DNA from: an uncultured Lachnospiraceae bacterium
GTDB lineage: Bacteria > Bacillota > Clostridia > Lachnospirales > Lachnospiraceae
Reading direction: 5' to 3'
DNA length: 58,396 bases
Assembly (NCBI GenBank): GCA_910584785.1
Contig: CAJUDX010000008.1
Span: forward strand, 14,384 to 72,779
Positions 49,567 through 57,107 of this stretch are shown piece by piece. Every line of letters begins with the position of its first letter. The first letter of the stretch is position 1. The translations under genes were made by a program, and so were the position numbers. The notes beneath the pieces are model-generated. The model was given only the letters and a program-made list of their open reading frames with translations. It had not been told where the DNA came from and made no database searches.

Positions 49567-52533
49567 ATGGAAAGAAGAACAGAAAACCGATTAAGGCAAA
49601 GGAATCGGATGCGGAATCATTGGTGCCCGGCAAAACGGCTGGCAGCGTTCATCTTGTCATTTGCGATGCTTGTTGTCAATATCGGCAATTCTGCCGCTGT
49701 CGCCATGGCAGCAGAAGGAAACAGCAGACATGTGGAATTTCAGATGAACCAGGAGGACATCTGGACGGCGGCTAAAGAAGCTGTGAGCGCCGGAATAGGA
49801 ATTTCAGCAGAGAGTTTTAACTTTGCACAGGGTGATCTGGAAGGAATCGGGGAATTATTTGCAGGGGGACAGCTCTTTGAGATTACAAATGAGGTAAAGT
49901 ATAATGCTTATCCTGATACCGAAGGAGCGGAACTGCGGGTATTTATCCGTATTCCCGGAGATGGAGATCCGGGAAGCTACAGGTTTACCGGTAAGGAAAA
50001 GCTGATATTTATGTATATGAACAGCGGAGAGGGAGACCTCAATGCCAGCGTAAAGATCGTTGGTGCAAAAACCGGGGAAATCGTGGTCAATACTGGAAAA
50101 ATTTGTGTGGAATCTTATCAGGAAGCCTTTGGTGGCAGTGATGAGAAAGAGAACGAAGAGAATTTGACTGATCAGACCATTCAGATGGAGCCTGTCCAGG
50201 GAAATCAAAATAACGCTGATAAAGAGATGGAAGGAGGCACGGGCAGAGGAGAAATGGTGCCTGGCGAAGAAATTACAGGCAATGAAGAAACTGCTGCCAG
50301 TGAAGAGACGACCGCCGGAGAAGAAACAATGAGCGAAGAAGGCTCTGCCGGTGAAGATACAATGACGGAAGAGGAAAGTTCTGCCGGCGAACCAGCTGGC
50401 GAGACAGAACTCGGGACGGAAGAGGGAACAGATAATGGCAGCGAAGATGGAACCGAAGAAGGCCCGGACAGCACAGAACAGGAAACTTTGGATAATGCCG
50501 CAGCCAGCGGGGAAGAAGTAAGCGAGCTGGGGCAGGGCAATGACGATATATCATCTGAAACAGCAGCAGAAGATAAGTCGGAAACAGAAGCAGGGGAAGC
50601 GATAGAAGAAAACGGGGATTCTCATGGTGAAGAATCCGCAGAAGGAACAGCAGGAGAAGTTTCCGCAGAAAAATCTGAAACAGCAGAGAAGGAAGAAGCA
50701 GAACCTGACCATAATGGCGGGGATGTAAAAGAGCCAGAAAAAGCCGGTTCCGCGGAAGAAAAGAGCGGCGAAGCCGGTCAGGACAGTGACAGAGACAGCA
50801 AAAAAGGTGAAGAAAGCGCAAAGGATGACAGTGGGGCATCTGATAATCGTGCAGGTGCCGATAATTCTTCGGATACATCAGGAGGAGATGAAGAAGGGCA
50901 GAAGCTGTCCAAATCCAATAACCAGGTGCGCATCGTGGCAGAAAGTGCATGGGATAAAGATGGACTGGTAGCTGTAGGAGAAAATACGACAGCAAGAGTA
51001 ATTGTGATGGAACTTTCGGCTACTGGATTTGTAGCGGAAGCTGCGGAAGAAGTATTGGAAGAGGAGATTCCAGAAGAAGTTAAGAAGTTTTTGGAGGCAG
51101 TGGGGGAACTGCCCGCACCGGAAACGGTAACAAAAGAGAATGCAGAAGAGATTGGCGAAAAAGTAAATGCGGTAATTGAACTTTGGGAAGGGCTGGATGG
51201 CCTTGAACTCGGTTATGAAGAGCGCGAAGACGTGTCAGCAGCAATGGAAGTCGTATATGCGGTGCTTGAAAAGGTGCTGGAAGCGGAAGAAATTGAGGAT
51301 GGTGCTGGTTATATTGCCAGTGGAGACAGCCTGTTTTCCCGTGATTACCATATTTATGACGATAACGTTGTCGATGAGCTAAATAGAAAAACCCTGAATT
51401 TAAACATCAAGGTCGGTGTTGGTGAAACATGGATAGATGAAGGTGTTTTTCGATTTCAGGATATGAGTTATGGTGTTTATCATGTGTCTAGCTGGGATGA
51501 TTTTGATATTTGGAGTACAAACGAGGAAGTTTTGAAAGTGACTGCTGTACCCAATGGTAAATCGTTGAAAATTATTTATGAGGGTATAGCAGATGGAACA
51601 GCCCAGATCAAGATGGCATTTAATCTTACTACTATTAGTACGGGAGAAGGCTCTATATGGGGGGAAGATAACTGGGGTGCAGCGGCATGCGCAAACTGTA
51701 CAGTGGGTACCGCAACGGTGGGTACTGGTGAATCGATAACACCTACACCGGAGCCGGAAGGGGATGGATTCCGTCAACATGAGATCTATATGCCGGTTGG
51801 CAGTACAACGTTTCTTAATATTCAGTCACCCGGTTATTCTGATTACGGCAATCTCTATAACACACTGATTCCTAACAATAATTGCTTGACCACTAGCAGT
51901 ACTGATCATGAGGTGGCTACCATCAGTGCAACGAGAGATAAAAGCACTTATTATACTACTTTTAAGGCGGAGATTACAGCTGGAAATAAGCCTGGGATTG
52001 CCATAGTTTCTGCCAAATATGACTGTAGGGTTCAAAAAAACGGATTTATTTACTATCAAAACTTAGGATTCAATAATCTGGTTGATGATTTTATCGTTCA
52101 TGTATATGACCCGGAAACAGTAACTATTATGCCTGGTAAAACACATGATTTTAAGTACCCGGAAGTGCCCATGACAGATTTTAGTGAGAGCCTTTTGCGG
52201 ACAGTACCTTATGTGGATGATACCGATGTTTTTGAGATAACTCGGAAAAACCCTTCAACTCCCAGCGATACAGTTCCTACAGGTCAGATGACGTTTACGG
52301 TAAAAGCGAATAAAGAAAATAAGAGCGCGATGGCGGGAGCAGAAGCCGTTTTTGCAAAAGATATAAGAGTTGCTCCTGGTGGCGATACACAGTGGAGTAA
52401 TAGCTACACCGTGTATGTTTATCAAGTGAATCTTAAGAGTGAAAAAAATGGAAAAACGCAACGATGGAAAAACGGACCCCGCGATGTTCAGGATAAGCTT
52501 ATCTCTGACATGGCGGGGTTTTTGGCGGGATGA
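49567..52533 (+). CDS. large secreted acidic protein, unknown function
   Basis: The 988-residue product has a basic N-terminus, a signal peptide hydrophobic core (LAAFILSFAMLVVNI) and cleavage near AMA/AE at about residue 50. A globular N-domain (about 50-215) is followed by a Glu/Gly/Ser/Thr-rich low-complexity region (about 220-460), a helical acidic part (EEVLEEEIPEEVKKFLEAVG) and beta-rich, Ig-like segments (about 590-970). No LPXTG or S-layer motif is seen. The last 20 codons lie in a rho-independent terminator (52477-52523), which suggests a lost or shifted original stop. AAAGGAGG is 7 bases before the ATG. I do not recognise the family. Confidence 0.8.
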   Translation: MERRTENRLRQRNRMRNHWCPAKRLAAFILSFAMLVVNIGNSAAVAMAAEGNSRHVEFQMNQEDIWTAAKEAVSAGIGISAESFNFAQGDLEGIGELFAGGQLFEITNEVKYNAYPDTEGAELRVFIRIPGDGDPGSYRFTGKEKLIFMYMNSGEGDLNASVKIVGAKTGEIVVNTGKICVESYQEAFGGSDEKENEENLTDQTIQMEPVQGNQNNADKEMEGGTGRGEMVPGEEITGNEETAASEETTAGEETMSEEGSAGEDTMTEEESSAGEPAGETELGTEEGTDNGSEDGTEEGPDSTEQETLDNAAASGEEVSELGQGNDDISSETAAEDKSETEAGEAIEENGDSHGEESAEGTAGEVSAEKSETAEKEEAEPDHNGGDVKEPEKAGSAEEKSGEAGQDSDRDSKKGEESAKDDSGASDNRAGADNSSDTSGGDEEGQKLSKSNNQVRIVAESAWDKDGLVAVGENTTARVIVMELSATGFVAEAAEEVLEEEIPEEVKKFLEAVGELPAPETVTKENAEEIGEKVNAVIELWEGLDGLELGYEEREDVSAAMEVVYAVLEKVLEAEEIEDGAGYIASGDSLFSRDYHIYDDNVVDELNRKTLNLNIKVGVGETWIDEGVFRFQDMSYGVYHVSSWDDFDIWSTNEEVLKVTAVPNGKSLKIIYEGIADGTAQIKMAFNLTTISTGEGSIWGEDNWGAAACANCTVGTATVGTGESITPTPEPEGDGFRQHEIYMPVGSTTFLNIQSPGYSDYGNLYNTLIPNNNCLTTSSTDHEVATISATRDKSTYYTTFKAEITAGNKPGIAIVSAKYDCRVQKNGFIYYQNLGFNNLVDDFIVHVYDPETVTIMPGKTHDFKYPEVPMTDFSESLLRTVPYVDDTDVFEITRKNPSTPSDTVPTGQMTFTVKANKENKSAMAGAEAVFAKDIRVAPGGDTQWSNSYTVYVYQVNLKSEKNGKTQRWKNGPRDVQDKLISDMAGFLAG
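52477..52523 (+). terminator. terminator overlapping the 3' coding end of the secreted protein gene
   Basis: CCCCGC...CAG (52477-52491) pairs with CTG...GCGGGG (52505-52518), followed by five T residues. The stop codon is at 52531-52533, after the hairpin. Confidence 0.88.
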
Positions 52534-52553
52534 TATATTTTCACCTTTTTAAC

Positions 52554-52582
52554 TTGCAGTCCCACTCAATCCGGTTTATAAT
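52554..52582 (+). promoter_or_regulatory. sigma-A promoter of the Mrp-type operon
   Basis: TTGCAG (52554-52559), 17 bases, TATAAT (52577-52582), 35 bases before the first start codon. Confidence 0.85.
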
Positions 52583-52617
52583 GGAAACGCTAATGGATGT
52601 AAGAAAGGGGGATTTTC

Positions 52618-53094
52618 GTGTTTCTGTTATTTTTCCTCGTATGGATTATTTTAAATGGCAGGATAACTGCCGAAATCTGTGTTCTTGGTCTGCTCTTGTC
52701 GGCAGTTTTGTTTTTCTTTATCTGCCGTTTTATGGATTACAGTATAAAAAAAGAACGTTTGCTGTTCCATCTCACCCCTCTGTTTTTCCAATATTTTTTT
52801 GTGCTGATTCAGGAAATTGTTAAAGCAAATTTATGTGTGATGAAAATTATTCTTTCACCGGAGCTTCAGCCGGAGCCAGCGCTGGTGTATTTTCGGACGG
52901 AGCTGCAAAGCGGATTGTCAAAGGTTATTTTAGCTAATTCCATTACCCTTACACCGGGGACGATTACGGTTTCCCTGGAAGATAACCGTTTTTGTGTCCA
53001 CTGCCTGGATCGTGAACTGGCGGAGGGGATGGAATCGTCGGTGTTTGTGGAATTATTGGAAAAGATGGAGGCAGAGGAGAGAAGATGGAAATAA
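52618..53094 (+). CDS. Mrp/Mnh antiporter subunit E
   Basis: The 158-residue membrane protein has two or three helices in the first 70 residues and a soluble end with SGLSKVILANSITLTPGTITVS, the MrpE signature. Subunit E is one of the small structural parts of Mrp-type Na+/H+ antiporters. GTG start with AAAGGGGG upstream. It overlaps subunit F by 10 bases and opens an operon running off the window. Confidence 0.9.
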   Translation: MFLLFFLVWIILNGRITAEICVLGLLLSAVLFFFICRFMDYSIKKERLLFHLTPLFFQYFFVLIQEIVKANLCVMKIILSPELQPEPALVYFRTELQSGLSKVILANSITLTPGTITVSLEDNRFCVHCLDRELAEGMESSVFVELLEKMEAEERRWK

Positions 53095-53540
53095 TTGAAC
53101 AGGCATATCAAGGCCTTTTTACGGTAGTTGTATTATTCCTGGCACTTCTGATTATCTGCTGTATTCTCCGTTCAGCGATAGGGCCAAGAACAGCCGACCG
53201 GATTATTGCGATTAATATGACCGGGACAATGATTATTATGATTATCGCGGTGCTGTCGGTGATGCTTGATCAAAACTATCTGGTTGATATCTGTCTGATT
53301 TATGCGATGATTAGCTTTTTGGGCGTGGTGGTGCTCTGTAAAATTTATACGGGGGTATATCTTCAGAAAAAGCACCGGAAGGCCACGTTCGAGGCGATTG
53401 CCGAAAATATCCATGATCAGCAGCCAGATACTGATGTACATTGTTTCGATAGTCCTGAAGCAGAATATGCAGGAGATGGCAGGGAGGGTAAGGCTGACGG
53501 GAAAGGGAAGCCGGATAAGAAAAAGGAGGGGCATTCGTGA
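53085..53540 (+). CDS. Mrp/Mnh antiporter subunit F with long charged tail
   Basis: The first 90 residues have three helices and the MrpF pattern (RSAIGPRTADRIIAINMTGT, YLVDICLIYAMISFLGVVVL). Usual MrpF proteins have about 90 residues; this one has 151 because of a hydrophilic Gly/Lys/Asp-rich C-terminal extension (EYAGDGREGKADGKGKPDKK). The extension is unexplained and faces solvent if the topology is normal. Its stop overlaps the next gene. Confidence 0.88.
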   Translation: MEIIEQAYQGLFTVVVLFLALLIICCILRSAIGPRTADRIIAINMTGTMIIMIIAVLSVMLDQNYLVDICLIYAMISFLGVVVLCKIYTGVYLQKKHRKATFEAIAENIHDQQPDTDVHCFDSPEAEYAGDGREGKADGKGKPDKKKEGHS

Positions 53541-53950
53541 TGGTTTTTGCGTGGTGCAGGTTTGCGGCAGCGGCGATCTGCCTCAGCATTGGCCTGGTGT
53601 TTATGGTTTTGGCTGTTTTTGGGGTAAACCGCTTTCATAAAGCTTTAAACCGGATGCATGCGGCGGCGCTGGGGGATACCCTGGGAATTTTATTTGTTTT
53701 TCTGGGGCTTATGATGATCCGCGGGTTTTCTTTTGATTCCCTGAAACTTTTCCTTGTTATTCTTTTCTTTTGGATCGCCAGTCCGGTTTCCGGTCATATG
53801 ATTAGCCGTTTAGAGGCGATGACCGATGAAGATTTAGGAGAAATCTTTGTGCTTAATCAGGTAAAACCTGCCGAAAAAGGGATGGGAAAAGAACATAGTA
53901 AAGAGAAAAAGAAAAAAGGGAACGCCGGGAAGGGGGAAAAGAAGAATTGA
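53540..53950 (+). CDS. Mrp/Mnh antiporter subunit G
   Basis: The 136-residue product has three helices and the MnhG pattern (VNRFHKALNRMHAAALGDTL, SPVSGHMISRLEA). A Lys/Gly-rich tail extends the usual C-terminus. The ATG at 53540 overlaps the subunit F stop (TGATG); GTG 53537 is possible. GGAGGGG lies upstream. Confidence 0.88.
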   Translation: MVFAWCRFAAAAICLSIGLVFMVLAVFGVNRFHKALNRMHAAALGDTLGILFVFLGLMMIRGFSFDSLKLFLVILFFWIASPVSGHMISRLEAMTDEDLGEIFVLNQVKPAEKGMGKEHSKEKKKKGNAGKGEKKN

Positions 53951-54213
53951 AGATGTTTGAAGTGATTTTGCTGCTGGGCTTAATTGTCTGTTCGATTTCC
54001 GTTAGTCTGACGAAGGATTTGCTGACATCCATTATTATTTTTATGTCCTACAGCCTGATTATGTGTGTGATTTGGGTATTACTGCAGTCGCCGGATCTGG
54101 CGATTACCGAGGCGGCGGTCGGCGCGGGTGTTACCAGTATTTTATTTTTTATTACGCTGAAGAAAATCAAGGCAATCCAGAAGGAGGGCCAGGATGAGCA
54201 GACAGAAGGATAA
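53947..54213 (+). CDS. MbhD/DUF4040-like subunit (MrpA C-terminal piece)
   Basis: The 88-residue protein has three helices and the motif SPDLAITEAAVGAGVTSILFF, found in the C-terminal part of MrpA and in the separate MbhD subunit of membrane-bound hydrogenases. A TTG start at 53947 overlaps the previous stop and has GGGGG about 10 bases upstream; ATG 53953 is an alternative. Having this piece as a separate gene is a feature of Mbh/Mbs-type clusters. Confidence 0.85.
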   Translation: MKMFEVILLLGLIVCSISVSLTKDLLTSIIIFMSYSLIMCVIWVLLQSPDLAITEAAVGAGVTSILFFITLKKIKAIQKEGQDEQTEG

Positions 54214-55201
54214 TTATGAAAATAGCTGGTGGCTGAAGTTTAAACGCTGGGTCGAAGGCGAGATCGATCCGCTGGCCCACGGTATGGAGACAGTAAGACC
54301 GGATCAGGAAACCGAGGACAGGAGATGGCAGAGGGAAAAGCTTCTTCAGGCCCGGACGGCAAAGGAGCGCAAATCACAGGAACTTAGGGAGGCATTAGAG
54401 GCCAGGGAGCTTAGGCAGTACCAGAAGATTTATCAGGTTCTTTCCGTCCTATTATGTGTCGCTGTCAGTCTGGTGCTGCTCTGGACGATCACTTATCTGC
54501 CGGAAATCGGTGACGCGGGCAACCCGGATAATAATGAGGTTTCTGCCCGCTATATTGAGCAGGGGCTGAAGGAAACGGGGGCAGTGAATATTGTCACAGG
54601 GATGATTTTGGACTACCGGGCGTTTGATACCTTTGGTGAGTCCTGTGTGCTGTTTATTGCGTCCTGTTGTGTGCTGGTTCTTCTGCGGATGGATGGCGGA
54701 AGTGACGGCGAAAAAAGTGGGAAGAAAGGGGCATCAGGGGCAAAGAAACGGATGGCGGAGACGAACGACCGCCTGTATGAACCGAAGAATGATGTTATTC
54801 TTCAGCAATGTTCCTGTGTGCTGGTTCCGCTGATTTTAGTGTTTGGCGTGTATATTGTCTTAAACGGGCATCTTTCTCCCGGCGGCGGATTTTCTGGCGG
54901 AGCGGTTCTGGGATCGGGCCTGATTTTGTATTTGAATGCGTTTGGGTTTCGCCGGACCGGGCAGTTTTTGACAGAGAAGGTTTACCGCCGCGTGACCTTA
55001 AGTGCGCTGACGTTTTATTGCCTGGCGAAGAGTTATTCCTTTTTTACCGGGGCAAATCATCTGGAAAGCGGGATTCCTCTGGGAACGCCGGGGGATATCT
55101 TAAGCAGCGGCTTGATTCTGCCCTTAAATATCTGTGTGGGTCTGGTGGTGGCCTGCACAATGTATGCGTTTTATGCCCTGTTTCGAAAGGGGGGAATGTA
55201 G
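54194..55201 (+). CDS. MbhE-MrpB fusion subunit
   Basis: The 335-residue protein has a charged N-terminal extension (1-85, cytoplasmic, coiled-coil-like, RTAKERKSQELREALEARE). An MbhE-like segment follows (TYLPEIGDAGNPDNNEVSAR, with GAVNIVTGMILDYRAFDTFG), then a MnhB/MrpB domain (GVYIVLNGHLSPGGGFSGGA). In archaeal Mbh these are two proteins, MbhE and MbhF. It overlaps the MbhD-like gene by 20 bases. The extension is unusual. Confidence 0.85.
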   Translation: MSRQKDNYENSWWLKFKRWVEGEIDPLAHGMETVRPDQETEDRRWQREKLLQARTAKERKSQELREALEARELRQYQKIYQVLSVLLCVAVSLVLLWTITYLPEIGDAGNPDNNEVSARYIEQGLKETGAVNIVTGMILDYRAFDTFGESCVLFIASCCVLVLLRMDGGSDGEKSGKKGASGAKKRMAETNDRLYEPKNDVILQQCSCVLVPLILVFGVYIVLNGHLSPGGGFSGGAVLGSGLILYLNAFGFRRTGQFLTEKVYRRVTLSALTFYCLAKSYSFFTGANHLESGIPLGTPGDILSSGLILPLNICVGLVVACTMYAFYALFRKGGM

Positions 55202-55202
55202 G

Positions 55203-55580
55203 ATGATGGAGAATCTATTCTATCATCTGGAAGAGGCGGCAGCTATGGTGCTGTTCGGCATTGGGTTTACGATGCTTTTGCTTCACCGGAATCTGATTAA
55301 AAAGATTATGGGAATGAATATTATGGATACGGCAGTGTATCTGTTTCTTGCGGTAAAGGGGTATATCCGGGGGCGGATGGTGCCTATTGTGACGGATGGG
55401 ATTTTAGATGCCTCGGCCTATATTAACCCGGTGCCCAGTGGCCTGGTGCTGACGGGAATCGTCGTCTCGGTCAGCACAACGGCGCTGATGCTGGCGCTGA
55501 CGATAAGGCTTTATGAACGGTATCATTCCCTGGATTTGGATGAAATTTTAATGGGAGTGAAAAGGGAGGAACACGCATGA
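55203..55580 (+). CDS. Mrp subunit C (NuoK-like)
   Basis: The 125-residue product has three helices in the NuoK/MnhC pattern (FGIGFTMLLLHRNLIKKIMG, PSGLVLTGIVVSVSTTALML). ATG 55203 is 1 base after the previous stop; its RBS is the purine run AAAGGGGGG upstream. It overlaps subunit D by 4 bases. A longer frame from 55134 lies in the preceding gene. Confidence 0.9.
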   Translation: MMENLFYHLEEAAAMVLFGIGFTMLLLHRNLIKKIMGMNIMDTAVYLFLAVKGYIRGRMVPIVTDGILDASAYINPVPSGLVLTGIVVSVSTTALMLALTIRLYERYHSLDLDEILMGVKREEHA

Positions 55581-57085
55581 CACTGGTACAGAATTTTCCC
55601 TTTTTCTCCATTATCATTGCCATGTTTTCCGGGATTATTTCCTCAGTTCTGACAGGAAAGCAGGCCAGAAATATAAGTCTGGCGGCGATTTCGGTGACGA
55701 CAGTAATGTCCGCAGCCGTGCTTTTTTTCTGTTTGCGGACAGGGGAAAGTTACACCTATATGATGGGTCATTTCCCTGCACCCTGGGGCAATGAAATCCG
55801 TGCCGGTGTCCTGGAAGGCCTGACCGCCCTGCTGTTTGGCCTGGTGATGCTGCTTGCGGTGATTGGCGGGATGGAGCACACCTTTTTGGATGTGGAGGAG
55901 ACGAAAATCAATTTATTTTTTATTATGATTGATTTAATGCTCAGTTCTCTGTTAGCATTGATTTATACGAATGATTTATTTACTGCCTATGTGTTTGTGG
56001 AGATTAATACTATCGCTGGCTGCGGCCTGATTATGATTCGCCAGGTTGGGCGGAGTTTTACCTCAGCGATCTGGTATATGGTGATGAGTCAGCTGGGTTC
56101 CGGTCTGTTTTTAATTGGTTTGACGCTGCTCTATGATGTGACAGGCCACCTTTTAATGAGTCCGGCGAAAGAGGCAGTGGCGCTGCTTGAGGCGGCGGGA
56201 AGCTATGAAATTCCCCTTTTGGTGATTTTGGCTGTGATTAGTGTGGGGTTGGCGATTAAAAGCGGACTGTTTCCCTTTCATGCCTGGATTCCCCATACCT
56301 ACGGCTATGCCACGCCGACAGCAAGCGCTATTTTATCTGGTCTGGTGTCCAAGGGTTATATTTTTTTGTTAATTAAGATTTTTTACCGGGTTCTGGGACG
56401 GGAGAATGTGATTGCCAGCCGTATCGTCAATGTGCTGTTTATCTTTGGATTAGCCGGGATGATTATGGGCTCTGTGCTGGCCATTATGGAAAAGGATACC
56501 CGGCGGATGATTGCCTATTCTTCGGTGGCACAGATTGGCTATATTTATATGGGAATTGGCCTGGGAACTGAGGCAGGGATGGTGGCAGCTGTTTTCCATA
56601 TGTTCACCCATTCGGCGACAAAGGCGCTATTGTTTATCAGTGCGGTGGGGCTTTATGAGGTTTCGGGGGATAAGAAGGACTTTAAAAGCCTTAGAGGTGC
56701 GGGATATCGGAATCCGTTAGCGGGAATTGGTTTTACCGTGGGGGCGCTTTCCATGGTGGGCTTTCCCATGCTGTCCGGTTTTATTTCCAAGCTTTTATTC
56801 GCAACCTCAGCCTTAAACAGCCCGCATAAGATGATGCCTACCCTGATTGGCCTGGCGGTGAGCACGGTATTAAATGCGATTTACTTCCTCCGTCTGGTGA
56901 TTACGCTTTACCGGGGCGGGAATGCACCGACCGGCAAAGAGATGCGGGAGGGCAAGCACCTGCAGTACCATCCGGGCATGCTTCGCCTGGCGATCTGCGG
57001 TTTTATTCTGCTCAACTTATTTTTAGGGCTTCAGTCCCAGCCGGTGGTGCGTGGTATTGCGCTTGGGCTTGCAATGTTTGATTAG
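55577..57085 (+). CDS. Mrp subunit D (NuoN/NuoM-like ion-translocating subunit)
   Basis: The 502-residue membrane protein has about 14 helices and the complex I antiporter signatures: a Lys in GLAIKSGLFPFHAWIPHTYG, ATPTASAILSGLVSKGYIFL, and RRMIAYSSVAQIGYIYMGIG with HMFTHSATKALLF. It carries proton or sodium translocation in the complex. It overlaps subunit C (ATGA). The next gene encodes a second protein of the same family. Confidence 0.93.
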   Translation: MTLVQNFPFFSIIIAMFSGIISSVLTGKQARNISLAAISVTTVMSAAVLFFCLRTGESYTYMMGHFPAPWGNEIRAGVLEGLTALLFGLVMLLAVIGGMEHTFLDVEETKINLFFIMIDLMLSSLLALIYTNDLFTAYVFVEINTIAGCGLIMIRQVGRSFTSAIWYMVMSQLGSGLFLIGLTLLYDVTGHLLMSPAKEAVALLEAAGSYEIPLLVILAVISVGLAIKSGLFPFHAWIPHTYGYATPTASAILSGLVSKGYIFLLIKIFYRVLGRENVIASRIVNVLFIFGLAGMIMGSVLAIMEKDTRRMIAYSSVAQIGYIYMGIGLGTEAGMVAAVFHMFTHSATKALLFISAVGLYEVSGDKKDFKSLRGAGYRNPLAGIGFTVGALSMVGFPMLSGFISKLLFATSALNSPHKMMPTLIGLAVSTVLNAIYFLRLVITLYRGGNAPTGKEMREGKHLQYHPGMLRLAICGFILLNLFLGLQSQPVVRGIALGLAMFD

Positions 57086-57107
57086 TTAACCGATAAGGAG
57101 AATGGCA

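Noticed and set aside
50205..50995. Long antisense frames opposite the acidic region of the secreted protein
   Set aside because: GAA/GAG-rich codons give stop-poor antisense frames (Ser/Leu/Pro rich); no start signals.
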